Part shown: one piece after another, positions 10,877-18,648 of the stretch
Layout: every line of letters starts with the position of its first letter
Position numbering within the stretch: the stretch's first letter is position 1
Source of the DNA: a bacterium M00.F.Ca.ET.205.01.1.1
GTDB lineage: Bacteria; Pseudomonadota; Alphaproteobacteria; Rhizobiales; Rhizobiaceae
Direction of reading: 5' to 3'
Assembly (NCBI GenBank): GCA_004791255.1
Contig: SRUQ01000006.1
Coordinates: 248,001-312,000, forward strand
DNA length: 64,000 bases
The notes under the pieces: model-generated
What the model saw: only the letters and a program-made list of their open reading frames with translations
Databases searched by the model: none
What the model was told of the DNA's origin: nothing
Made by a program: the position numbers and the translations under genes

Positions 10877-11665
10877 CTACCCGGCGATAGAAAGCCTGGC
10901 GGCGCGCTCGCGCAGCAGACCGATGAGACCAGCGGTCCGCTCGTCAGATGTATCGATGGGAACCACCAGGCACATCGTCGCCTCGACCTTGCCCGGCGCC
11001 GAAAACACCGGCACGGCCAGACATTTCGTATAGGCATCGACCAGGCCCGAAGTGACGCAGTAGCCGGTAACACGTGCCTTTGCGATATCGGCGATGAAAT
11101 CGTCGAGCCGCAGCTTGCGCCCGTCGGGCAGGACGAGATCGCCGTCGGACACCATGCCTTCGACCGCGGCCCTGTCCAATCCCGCAAGAAGCAGCCGCCC
11201 TGAAGCCGTCCACGGCAGCGGTATCTGCAGGCCGGTGGCCGAGCTGATGCGGAATGGCCTGGTTCCCGGACTGGAATGGACGATCGTGTAGCGGCCGCTC
11301 TGCAGCATGCACAGTTCCGAGGTTTCGCCGGTCTCGCGCGACAGATGATCGACCTCCTGGCGCCCGCGCCTCAAGAGGTCGTTGCCCCGGACATAATCCA
11401 TTCCGTAGAGGTAGAGCTTCTTGCCGAAATAGACCCGGTTGCCGTCGCCTTCCATTTCCAAAAGGCCGGCATCGACCAGCGAACGCACCAGCGTGTAGGT
11501 CGTCGAGCGCGGTGCGTTGACGCCCTTGGCCAGTTCGCCAATGCCGATCGCGCGCTGGGTCACATGAAGGAACTCCAGAATCTCCAGCACCCGGTTGAGA
11601 CCCTTTTCGCGCGAGGCGGTCGTCTTCTCGCCGGCTGAAACTGCCTGAGCATTGCCATCTTGCAT
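10877..11665 (-). CDS. IclR-family transcriptional regulator
   Basis: 262 residues. An N-terminal winged helix-turn-helix (about residues 22-80, with the recognition segment NAPRSTTYTLVRSL) is followed by the IclR GAF-like effector domain, which contains conserved TASGRLLLAGL and a Cys-containing stretch near residue 210 (TKCLAVPVF). It is divergent from the ABC/RidA/PLP operon, with overlapping palindromes between them, so it very likely controls that operon in response to the imported compound or its product. Confidence 0.92.
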   Translation of the reverse strand: MQDGNAQAVSAGEKTTASREKGLNRVLEILEFLHVTQRAIGIGELAKGVNAPRSTTYTLVRSLVDAGLLEMEGDGNRVYFGKKLYLYGMDYVRGNDLLRRGRQEVDHLSRETGETSELCMLQSGRYTIVHSSPGTRPFRISSATGLQIPLPWTASGRLLLAGLDRAAVEGMVSDGDLVLPDGRKLRLDDFIADIAKARVTGYCVTSGLVDAYTKCLAVPVFSAPGKVEATMCLVVPIDTSDERTAGLIGLLRERAARLSIAG

Positions 11666-11709
11666 TGTCGATTCCTGGTGTTAGTATCTGTCTTGTACAG
11701 CATACACGC

Positions 11710-11734
11710 GTCTCTTGTAAGAGACAATCTCTTA
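11710..11734. promoter_or_regulatory. Overlapping palindromes, probable IclR operator
   Basis: Three copies of TCTCTT/AAGAGA at 11711, 11719 and 11728 form two interlocked inverted repeats: GTCTCTT-GT-AAGAGAC (11710-11725) and TAAGAGA-CAA-TCTCTTA (11718-11734). They lie between the regulator start and the binding-protein gene start. Confidence 0.6.
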
Positions 11735-11793
11735 AGATCAATGTCGCGTGCATTGCCTGTGCGTAGGGGAACACAACACGAAAGGAGGTCGCT

Positions 11794-12666
11794 GTGAACG
11801 ACACATCCGGAAGACGTGATTTTTTGAAACTGGGAATGGCGGGACTGGCCACGGCCGGCGTGCTGGCAACCGTCGATGCCCAGAAGGCAGCCGCCCAGGC
11901 CGCACCCGATAGCCTGCTGCGCACCGTGCTCGATCGCGGCAAGCTGATCGTCGGCACCGGCAGCACCAACGCGCCCTGGCACTTCGAGAACGATGCCGGC
12001 GAACTGGTCGGCATGGACATCACCATGGGGCGCATTCTTGCCAAGGGCCTTTTCGACGATCCGACCAAGGTCGAATTCGTCATGCAGGATCCGGCGCAGC
12101 GCATTCCCAATGTCACCACCAACAAGGTCGACATCACCATCCAGTTCATGACCATGAGCGCGCAGCGCTCGCAGCTGGTCAATTTCTCGCGGCCCTATTA
12201 TGTCGAAGGCGTCGCCTTGCTGAGCCTACCAACCGCCGAGAACAGGACGTTCGACAAGCTGCTTGCCGGCGGCGCCGCGACGCGCATCTCGATCCTGCAG
12301 AATGTCGATGCCGAGGCGCAGGTGCATTCGGTCCTGCCACAGTGCCAGGTCATGCAGATCGATACCCAGGCCAATGTGCTGCAGGCATTGGAATCGAAAC
12401 GCGTCGATGCGGCCGCTGTCGATCTCTCCACCGTGCGCTGGCTCGCCTCGCGCAATCCGGACAAATACTTCGACGCCGGCAAGAGCTGGCTGAGCATGCT
12501 TTATGGCGCGGCCCTCCGGCAGGGTGACCTTGATTGGCTGACCTTCGTCAACGCCACCTTCACCATCGCCATGTTCGGCCACGAAAACGCACTCTACGAT
12601 GCCGCGTTCAAGGACTATTTCGGACAGGAGCCTCCGGCACGCCATCCCGGCTTTCCGGCCATCTGA
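11794..12666 (+). CDS. ABC transporter substrate-binding protein, polar amino acid family
   Basis: 290 residues, GTG start preceded by the strong site AAAGGAGG. The N-terminus is a Tat signal (RRDFLKLG at residues 7-14, hydrophobic core, AQA cleavage near 35), which is less common for this family than a Sec signal. The mature part follows the bacterial extracellular solute-binding family 3 plan (GKLIVGTGSTNAPWHFEN, then VDITIQFMTMSAQR and ARSTAF-free second lobe). The ligand is unknown; the RidA and SelA-like enzymes downstream suggest an amino acid or amino sugar acid. Confidence 0.9.
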   Translation: MNDTSGRRDFLKLGMAGLATAGVLATVDAQKAAAQAAPDSLLRTVLDRGKLIVGTGSTNAPWHFENDAGELVGMDITMGRILAKGLFDDPTKVEFVMQDPAQRIPNVTTNKVDITIQFMTMSAQRSQLVNFSRPYYVEGVALLSLPTAENRTFDKLLAGGAATRISILQNVDAEAQVHSVLPQCQVMQIDTQANVLQALESKRVDAAAVDLSTVRWLASRNPDKYFDAGKSWLSMLYGAALRQGDLDWLTFVNATFTIAMFGHENALYDAAFKDYFGQEPPARHPGFPAI

Positions 12667-12675
12667 TCCTTGTCA

Positions 12676-12707
12676 GGCGGGAGGGCATCTCCGGATGCCC
12701 TCCCGCC
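12676..12707 (+). terminator. Intra-operon hairpin after the binding-protein gene
   Basis: A perfect 14-base stem (12676-12689 with 12694-12707) and a TCCG tetraloop, starting ten bases after the stop codon and followed by only a short TCCTT. It probably stabilises the upstream mRNA or attenuates read-through so that more binding protein than permease is made. Confidence 0.7.
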
Positions 12708-12738
12708 TCCTTACGGCCTGCGGTACTGAGGCGGACGC

Positions 12739-13404
12739 ATGGGCTATGTGCTCAATTTCAACCTGATCTGGCGGCATTTCGATAAGCTGTGGGGCGGCCT
12801 GCTGCTCAGCCTCGAGCTTGCTGTCATCTCGATCGCCATCGGCATCGTCATCGGGCTGGTGCTGGCGGTCTGGTATGTGTCGGCGGGACGCGCGGTGCGC
12901 GGCGTCATCGCCGCCTATGTCGAATTCATCCGCAACGTGCCGCTGATCCTGCTCGTCTACCTCGTCTTCTACGGCCTGCCGACCGTGGTCGACATCGCCT
13001 ACAGCGCGCAGACCTCCTTCGTCGCCACGCTGGCACTCTACAGCGGCGCCTATCTGGTCGAGGTGTTTCGCTCCGGCCTCGAAGCGGTGCCGCGCGGGCA
13101 GCTCGATGCCGGCAAGGCCATCGGCCTGACGCCCTGGCAAAGGCTGCTGCATGTCCGCCTGCCGACCATGCTGCGCATCACGCTGCCGGCATTGTCCAAC
13201 ACTTTCATCTCGCTGTTCAAGGACACTTCGGTCGCCTCGGTCATCTCGGTGCCGGAGCTGACCTATGGCGCGCAGTGGATCAACTTCAACACTTTCCGCA
13301 TCGTCGAGGTCTATCTGGTGGTAACGGCCATGTACCTGATGACCGGCTATATCCTTCTCTTCGCGCTTCGACTTGTCGAGCGCCGGTTCAGGGCGGCGCG
13401 CTGA
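12739..13404 (+). CDS. Amino acid ABC transporter permease, HisM/GlnP type (first)
   Basis: 221 residues with about five membrane helices. The signature FIRNVPLILLVYLVFYGLP and the EAA loop (GLEAVPRGQLDAGKAIGLTPWQRL) that contacts the ATPase are both present. It pairs with the second permease one base downstream to make a heterodimeric channel for the solute delivered by the Tat-exported binding protein. Confidence 0.93.
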   Translation: MGYVLNFNLIWRHFDKLWGGLLLSLELAVISIAIGIVIGLVLAVWYVSAGRAVRGVIAAYVEFIRNVPLILLVYLVFYGLPTVVDIAYSAQTSFVATLALYSGAYLVEVFRSGLEAVPRGQLDAGKAIGLTPWQRLLHVRLPTMLRITLPALSNTFISLFKDTSVASVISVPELTYGAQWINFNTFRIVEVYLVVTAMYLMTGYILLFALRLVERRFRAAR

Positions 13405-13405
13405 G

Positions 13406-14056
13406 ATGCTGATCCAGATCGCCTATGCCTTGCCTTTCCTGGCCCAGGGCTTCGCCCTGACGCTGTGGGTGTCGCTGCTGGTCGTGGTGCTCTCGCTCAT
13501 CGCCGGCATCATCCTCGGCGTCGGCCTCGTCTACGGCCCGGCGCCGCTGCGCTGGGCGGTGCGCATCTTCTCGGACACCATTCGCGGCATCCCGATCCTG
13601 GTGCTGATCTTCTTCGTCTATTACGGTCTGCCCGCCGTCGGACTGCACCTGCCGTCCTTCTGGGCGGCGGTGCTGGCGCTCACTTTGTTCAAGACGGCGC
13701 AGGTCGTCGAATACCTACGCGGCGCGGTCGGCTCGATCCCAAAGGGGCAGTCGGAAGCCGCGATGGCGATCGGGCTGACCTTTCGCCAGCGCCTGGTCTA
13801 CGTCATCTTCCCCCAGGCGTTCCGCCGCTTCCTGCCGCCGTGGATCAATGGCGTCACCGATGCGGTCAAGGGTAGCGCGCTGGTGTCGCTGCTCGGCATC
13901 ACCGACCTGATGCAGGCCATCAACCAGGTCATCGGCCGCACCTATGAGGCGATGCCGCTCTATATTCTCGGCGCCCTCATCTACTTCGCGGTCAACTATG
14001 CGCTTTCGCTTGCCAGCCGGCGGCTGGAGCGGCGTTTCTCTTTCATCCGGGATTAG
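13406..14056 (+). CDS. Amino acid ABC transporter permease (second)
   Basis: 216 residues, starting one base after the first permease stop (TGAGATG). It carries RGIPILVLIFFVYYGLP and the EAA loop GSIPKGQSEAAMAIGLTFRQRL. The hydrophobic profile matches its partner. The two genes are homologous but divergent, as is usual for two-permease systems of this family. Confidence 0.93.
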   Translation: MLIQIAYALPFLAQGFALTLWVSLLVVVLSLIAGIILGVGLVYGPAPLRWAVRIFSDTIRGIPILVLIFFVYYGLPAVGLHLPSFWAAVLALTLFKTAQVVEYLRGAVGSIPKGQSEAAMAIGLTFRQRLVYVIFPQAFRRFLPPWINGVTDAVKGSALVSLLGITDLMQAINQVIGRTYEAMPLYILGALIYFAVNYALSLASRRLERRFSFIRD

Positions 14057-14058
14057 CC

Positions 14059-14853
14059 ATGTCCACAGACCAGAACGACGCCCCGGCCCTTCTCGACATC
14101 CGCGATGTCGCCAAATCCTTTGGCGCCGTCCATGTCCTGCGTTCGGTCAGCCTGCAGGTTACGCGCGGCGAGGTGGTAACCGTCATCGGCCCCTCGGGCA
14201 GCGGCAAGACCACGCTGCTGCGCTGCGTCAACTTCCTCGAAAGCTACGACAGCGGCTCCATCCGCATCGATGGCAGGGAGGTCGGCTTCCGCGACACCGG
14301 CAACCGCCAGCGCCGCAGCGAAGGCGACCTGGCCGCCATGCGCGCCGAGACCGGCATGGTGTTCCAGGGCTTCAACCTGTTTCCGCATCTGACCGCCGCC
14401 GGCAATATCATGCTCGGCCTGACCAAGGTGCGTGGGAAGAGCAGCGCCGAGGCGCGCTCGATCGCCGAGCACTGGCTTGGCCGTGTCGGCCTCGCCCACA
14501 AGGCCGACAGCCTGCCGGCCGAACTCTCCGGCGGCCAGCAGCAGCGCGTCGGCATCGCCCGCGCGGTCGCCATGGGACCGAAGATCCTGCTGCTCGACGA
14601 GATAACCTCCGCGCTCGACCCCGAGCTCGTCGGCGAGGTGCTGGAGGTGGTGCGCAGCCTCGCCGAGGATGGCATGACGATGGTGATGGTCACCCACGAA
14701 ATTGCCTTCGCGCGCGACGCGTCGAGCCGTATCGTCTTCATGGCCGATGGCGGCATCAGCGCCGTGGGTCCGCCCAGGGAAATCCTCGCGGCGGACAACA
14801 CAAACGAACGCCTGCGCACCTTCCTGGCGCGTTTCCGCGCCTCGCATTTCTGA
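14059..14853 (+). CDS. Amino acid ABC transporter ATP-binding protein
   Basis: 264-residue nucleotide-binding subunit. Walker A is GPSGSGKTTLL (about residue 40), the Q-loop MVFQGFNLF, the ABC signature LSGGQQQR and Walker B ILLLDEITSALDPE, then the H-loop in VTHE. One small deviation is Ile in place of the usual Pro after DE. It lies two bases after the permease and completes the importer. Confidence 0.95.
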   Translation: MSTDQNDAPALLDIRDVAKSFGAVHVLRSVSLQVTRGEVVTVIGPSGSGKTTLLRCVNFLESYDSGSIRIDGREVGFRDTGNRQRRSEGDLAAMRAETGMVFQGFNLFPHLTAAGNIMLGLTKVRGKSSAEARSIAEHWLGRVGLAHKADSLPAELSGGQQQRVGIARAVAMGPKILLLDEITSALDPELVGEVLEVVRSLAEDGMTMVMVTHEIAFARDASSRIVFMADGGISAVGPPREILAADNTNERLRTFLARFRASHF

Positions 14854-14907
14854 CACCTGGCATTTCTGACATTGGGCGGCCAAAGCCGCCGCAAGGAGCC
14901 TTTTCCC

Positions 14908-15369
14908 ATGACGCCTTACATCAGGCTCGCCGAACTCGGCCTGACGCTGCCCGAACCGCCGACACCGATCGCCAACTTCGTCACCCATGCCGAAAGTGGC
15001 CGGTTGATCTTCCTCTCCGGCCAGGGGCCGTTGCGCGCCGACGGCACGCTGTGCACCGGCAAGGTGGGGGAGGACGTGACGGTCGAACAGGCCTATGATC
15101 ATGCCCGCCTGACCGGCCTCAATCTGCTGGCCGTCATGCACGCAGCGGCCGGCGACCTCGGCCGCATCGTACGCGTCGTCAAGCTGCTCGGCTTCGTCAA
15201 TGCCATACCGACCTTCAGCGACCACCCGAAAGTGGTCAACGGCTGCTCCGATCTCTTTGCCGAGGTTTTTGCCAGTATCGGCGGCCATGCCCGCTCGGCG
15301 ATCGGTGTCGGTTCGCTGCCGGGAAACATCACCGTCGAAATCGAGGCGGTCGTCGAGATCGCCGTTTGA
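14908..15369 (+). CDS. RidA/YjgF-family protein
   Basis: 153 residues, start ATG 14908 behind AAGGAG. Members of this family hydrolyse reactive enamine/imine intermediates released by PLP enzymes, giving a 2-keto acid and ammonia. The chain belongs to the longer subfamily (SGQGPLRADGTLCTGKVGED, then VNAIPTFSDHPKVVNGCSDLF). The canonical catalytic arginine of RidA is not obvious here; the equivalent segment reads HARSAIGVGSLPGN and does contain one Arg. Position between an importer and a PLP lyase-like gene fits detoxification of that enzyme's product. Confidence 0.88.
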   Translation: MTPYIRLAELGLTLPEPPTPIANFVTHAESGRLIFLSGQGPLRADGTLCTGKVGEDVTVEQAYDHARLTGLNLLAVMHAAAGDLGRIVRVVKLLGFVNAIPTFSDHPKVVNGCSDLFAEVFASIGGHARSAIGVGSLPGNITVEIEAVVEIAV

Positions 15370-15393
15370 CCCCAGAGAAATGGATCTGCCGAG

Positions 15394-16599
15394 ATGAACA
15401 CCACTTCCACCGATGGCTCCAACACCACGATCCGCGAACGGCTGGGGCTGCGCCCGATCATCAACGTCTCCGGCACGATGACCGCGCTCGGCGCCTCGAT
15501 CATTGTCCCCGAGGCGATCCGCGCCATGGCCGAGATGGCCTCGCAATGGGTGGAGATGGACGACCTGCAGCGCGCCGCGAGCACGGTCGTCGCCCGCCTT
15601 ACCGGCGGCGAGGCCGGTTTCATCACCGCCTGCTGCGCCAGCGGCATCACCATGGCCATTGCCGGTGCGATGACCGACACCAACCTGCTCGCCATCGAAC
15701 GCCTGCCTGACAACACCGAAGGGCTGAAGTCGGAGGTCGTCATCCAGCTCGGCCATATCGTCAACTATGGTGCGCCGATCGACCAGTCGATCCGGCTGGC
15801 CGGCGCCAGGGTCGTGCCGGCGGGCACGGTCAGCGTCACGCAGGATTATCATGTGCGCGAGGCGATCAACGAACGCACCGTGGCCGCACTTTACGTCGTC
15901 GCCCATCACACCGTGCAGTACGGCATGCTGTCGCTGGAGGAGTTCTGCGATATCTGCCACGCCAAGGGCGTGCCGGTGATTGTAGACGCCGCTTCCGAAT
16001 ACGATCTGCGCGGCTTCCTGGCGCGCGGCGCCGACATCGTCGTCTACAGCGGCCACAAGTTCCTCTCAGGCCCGACCAGCGGCATCGTCACCGGCCGCAA
16101 GGATCTGGTGCGGTCGGCCTATCTGCAGAACCGCGGCGTTGCCCGCGCCATGAAGGTCGGCAAGGAAAGCATCGCCGGCACCATGGCGGCGCTCGAAGCC
16201 TGGGAAAAGCGCGACCATGCCGGCATCCGCCGGCGCGAGGAAGCCGCGCTCCATCTGTGGAAGGATGCGCTGCAAGGCAATCCAGGCATATCGGCCGAGA
16301 TCATCCCCGATCCGACCAACAACCCCCTCGACCGCCTGCAGGTGTTCGTGCGGCCGGAGAGCCGGTTCACCGCGGCCGGCCTGACCTCGGCGCTGGCCGC
16401 GGGATCGCCGCCCGTCATCGTGCGCAACCACGAGGTCGAGCGCGGCCACTTCTTCCTCGACCCCTGCAACCTGCATCCCGGCGAAGCCGAGATCGTCGCC
16501 GAACGGCTGCGCGCCGTGCTGACCGCGAAGGACCGGCCGGCCGACGCCATGAAGCTTGTCCGCAAGGACTCTTCGGGCGCCCTTCGCTGGCCGGATTGA
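15394..16599 (+). CDS. PLP-dependent SelA/DgaE-like enzyme (probable amino-acid/amino-sugar-acid lyase)
   Basis: 401 residues of the fold-type I SelA-like family that includes D-glucosaminate-6-phosphate ammonia-lyase (DgaE) and SelA-related proteins of unknown activity. The PLP lysine is probably Lys222 in YSGHKFLSGP. Other family features are the start INVSGTMTALG, the TGGEAGFITACCAS cofactor loop and VDAASEYDLRGF. A real selenocysteine synthase is unlikely: no selB or Sec tRNA is nearby, and the neighbours are an importer and RidA. A beta-elimination or dehydration of an imported amino acid is the best reading. Confidence 0.85.
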   Translation: MNTTSTDGSNTTIRERLGLRPIINVSGTMTALGASIIVPEAIRAMAEMASQWVEMDDLQRAASTVVARLTGGEAGFITACCASGITMAIAGAMTDTNLLAIERLPDNTEGLKSEVVIQLGHIVNYGAPIDQSIRLAGARVVPAGTVSVTQDYHVREAINERTVAALYVVAHHTVQYGMLSLEEFCDICHAKGVPVIVDAASEYDLRGFLARGADIVVYSGHKFLSGPTSGIVTGRKDLVRSAYLQNRGVARAMKVGKESIAGTMAALEAWEKRDHAGIRRREEAALHLWKDALQGNPGISAEIIPDPTNNPLDRLQVFVRPESRFTAAGLTSALAAGSPPVIVRNHEVERGHFFLDPCNLHPGEAEIVAERLRAVLTAKDRPADAMKLVRKDSSGALRWPD

Positions 16600-16683
16600 A
16601 GCACCAAACCGGCCACTGAAACAGGAATGTACCGGGCATATCAAGTGATCACGTCAGTGTGAACGGCCGGATTAACACGCGGC

Positions 16684-16714
16684 GGGAATAAACCGCCGCC
16701 GCCGCTGGTCTCCC
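16684..16714 (+). promoter_or_regulatory. Possible ECF-type promoter of the phosphoesterase-cupredoxin-sigma operon
   Basis: GGGAATAAACC at 16684-16694 resembles the GGAA-type -35 of extracytoplasmic-function sigma factors; GGTCTCCC at 16707-16714 is at about the right distance for a -10. The first gene starts at 16750. Weak on its own, but the operon encodes an ECF factor that could act here. Confidence 0.35.
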
Positions 16715-16749
16715 AGACATACGCCACTCCAGGCGTCGAGGAGATCGAC

Positions 16750-17706
16750 ATGACCCATCACCACGATGAAGACAATGGCGACGGCATCAGCCGCCGCCAT
16801 GCGCTGGAATGCATGATCTGGGCCGGCACCGGCGTGCTGTGGACGATTTCAGGGGGCGTGCCCGTGTCGCTCAACCTGCTCGGCGCCGCTCAGGCCGCCG
16901 AAGCGATGTCGACCGGCTTCACCTTCCTGCAGATATCCGACAGCCATATCGGCTTCGACAAGGCGGCCAACCCGCACGCCATCGACACGTTGAAGGAGGC
17001 GATGGGCAAGATCCAGGCGCTGCCGCAAAAGCCGGCCTTCATGATCCATACCGGCGACATCACCCATCTGTCCAAGCCGGCACAGTTCGACAATGCCGCC
17101 CAGATCATCGGCGGCGCCGGCTTCGACGTGCACTATGTGCCGGGCGAACATGACCTCATCGACGACGGCAACGGCCAGGCCTATCTCGAACGCTACGGCA
17201 AGGGCACCAAGGGCGCCGGCTGGTATTCGTTCGACCAGAACGGCGTGCACTTCGTGGCGCTGGTCAACGTCGTCAATTTGAAGGCCGGCGGGCTCGGCAA
17301 CCTTGGCGCCGAGCAACTGGCCTGGCTGGCCGACGACCTCAAGGCGGTCAGCGCCTCGACGCCGGTGGTGGTCTTTGCCCATATTCCGCTCTGGGCCGTC
17401 TACCCCGAATGGGGCTGGGGCACCGACGATGCCGCGCAGGCGCTCGGCCTGCTCAAGCGTTTCGGCTCGGTCACCGTGCTCAACGGCCACATCCACCAGA
17501 TCATGCAGAAGGTGGAGGGCAACGTCACTTTCCACACGGCGCGCTCCACCGCCTTCCCGCAGCCGGCGCCCGGCACCGCGGCCGCGCCCGGGCCGATGAC
17601 GGTGCCGGCCGGCCGGTTGCGCGGCCTGCTTGGCACCAGCCGCGTGACCGTCAGCCAGGGCACGCATGATCTTGCCATCGTCGACACCACGCTCGCCCAG
17701 GCCTGA
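16750..17706 (+). CDS. Tat-exported calcineurin-like metallophosphoesterase
   Basis: 318 residues. The twin-arginine motif SRRHALECM at residues 14-22 is followed by a hydrophobic stretch and an AQA-type site near residue 50, so the enzyme should act in the periplasm. The dinuclear-metal motifs are complete: SDSHIG, HTGDITH, PGEHD (Asn of the usual GNHD replaced by Glu), FAHIPLW and NGHIHQ. The substrate is unknown. It is the first gene of an operon with a cupredoxin and an ECF sigma/anti-sigma pair. Confidence 0.9.
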   Translation: MTHHHDEDNGDGISRRHALECMIWAGTGVLWTISGGVPVSLNLLGAAQAAEAMSTGFTFLQISDSHIGFDKAANPHAIDTLKEAMGKIQALPQKPAFMIHTGDITHLSKPAQFDNAAQIIGGAGFDVHYVPGEHDLIDDGNGQAYLERYGKGTKGAGWYSFDQNGVHFVALVNVVNLKAGGLGNLGAEQLAWLADDLKAVSASTPVVVFAHIPLWAVYPEWGWGTDDAAQALGLLKRFGSVTVLNGHIHQIMQKVEGNVTFHTARSTAFPQPAPGTAAAPGPMTVPAGRLRGLLGTSRVTVSQGTHDLAIVDTTLAQA

Positions 17707-17717
17707 AGGAAACCACC

Positions 17718-18062
17718 ATGATCTGCATTCGCCTTCCGGCCCGGCACATGGCCGCGATCCTCACCGCCTTCAGCGTGACCATGGCGACCAGCCAGCCGCT
17801 GCTCGCTGCCAATGGACCCATGGTCAAGATCGAGAACTTCGCCTTCACGCCGCCCGTGCTGACGGTGAAGCCTGGCACGACCGTAACCTTCACCAATGAC
17901 GACGACATCCCGCATCTGGTCGTCGCCAACGATGCCTCCTTCCGCTCCAAGGCGCTTGACACCGGTGACAGCTATGAATTCACCTTCACCAAAGCAGGCG
18001 ACTTTGCCTATTTCTGCGGGCTACACCCGCACATGCAGGGCAAGATCACCGTCGCTCCTTGA
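17718..18062 (+). CDS. Periplasmic cupredoxin (plastocyanin/pseudoazurin-like)
   Basis: 114 residues with an N-terminal Sec signal (cleavage near LLAANG, residue 31) and one small beta-barrel domain. The type-1 copper ligands are visible: His66 (DIPHLVV), Cys100, His103 and Met106 (FCGLHPHM). It begins 12 bases after the phosphoesterase gene. It would be a mobile electron carrier or copper-binding protein; its partner is not evident, but the phosphoesterase gene next to it suggests joint action in the periplasm. Confidence 0.9.
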   Translation: MICIRLPARHMAAILTAFSVTMATSQPLLAANGPMVKIENFAFTPPVLTVKPGTTVTFTNDDDIPHLVVANDASFRSKALDTGDSYEFTFTKAGDFAYFCGLHPHMQGKITVAP

Positions 18063-18087
18063 GGGCGGGCGGCGGATCGAGCCCGGA

Positions 18088-18648
18088 GTGCCGGACCATG
18101 GTGCGGATTTGAGCGAGAAGGCTTTGGCCGAACGTTTCGGCGAGGTGGTGCTGCCCCACCTCGGCGACGCGCTTTCGCTTGCCCGCTGGCTGACCGGCAA
18201 TGCCGCCGACGCCGAGGATGTGGTGCAGGACGCCTGCATCAAGGCGCATGCCGGCATTGCTGGCTATGCCGGCGGCAATCCCCGCGCCTGGCTGCTGACC
18301 ATCGTGCGCAACACCTCCTACACCTGGATGTCGCGCAACCGCCCGCGCGGCATGATGGCGGTCGGGGATCTCGGCGATCTCGACGACATGGCCAGTGCGC
18401 ACGGCACCAGCCTGCCTGACGAAGACGGGCCGGAGGCAAGCCTGATCGCCAAGGCCGATACGGCGGCACTCGAAGCGGCCATCGTTGCGTTGCCGCAGCC
18501 ATTTCGCGAAACGCTGGTGCTGCGTGACATCAACGGCCTCAGTTACCGCGAAATTTCCGCCATGCTCGCTGTCCCGATAGGCACGGTGATGTCGCGGCTG
18601 GCGCGGGCCCGCGGCCTGCTAGCGTCCGAACTGGGGAGAGCGCCATGA
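18088..18648 (+). CDS. ECF-family RNA polymerase sigma factor
   Basis: About 186 residues. Region 2 is readable as ALSLARWLTGNAADAEDVVQDA with the following helix, and region 4 as LPQPFRETLVLRDINGLSYREIS then GTVMSRLARARGLL. No ATG fits: GTG 18088 (CCCGGAG just upstream) is chosen, TTG 18109 is the alternative. Its stop overlaps the anti-sigma gene by four bases. It probably directs transcription of its own operon on release from the membrane anti-sigma factor. Confidence 0.9.
   Translation: MPDHGADLSEKALAERFGEVVLPHLGDALSLARWLTGNAADAEDVVQDACIKAHAGIAGYAGGNPRAWLLTIVRNTSYTWMSRNRPRGMMAVGDLGDLDDMASAHGTSLPDEDGPEASLIAKADTAALEAAIVALPQPFRETLVLRDINGLSYREISAMLAVPIGTVMSRLARARGLLASELGRAP

Noticed and set aside
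14053..16056. A long open frame on the minus strand opposite the importer ATPase, RidA and PLP genes
   Set aside because: Its predicted protein is low-complexity and Arg/Gly/Ala-rich, while the opposite strand encodes three proteins with full family motifs; long antisense frames are common at this G+C.
15394..16599. True selenocysteine synthase (SelA)
   Set aside because: The context is an importer and RidA, and no selB, selD or Sec tRNA is visible.
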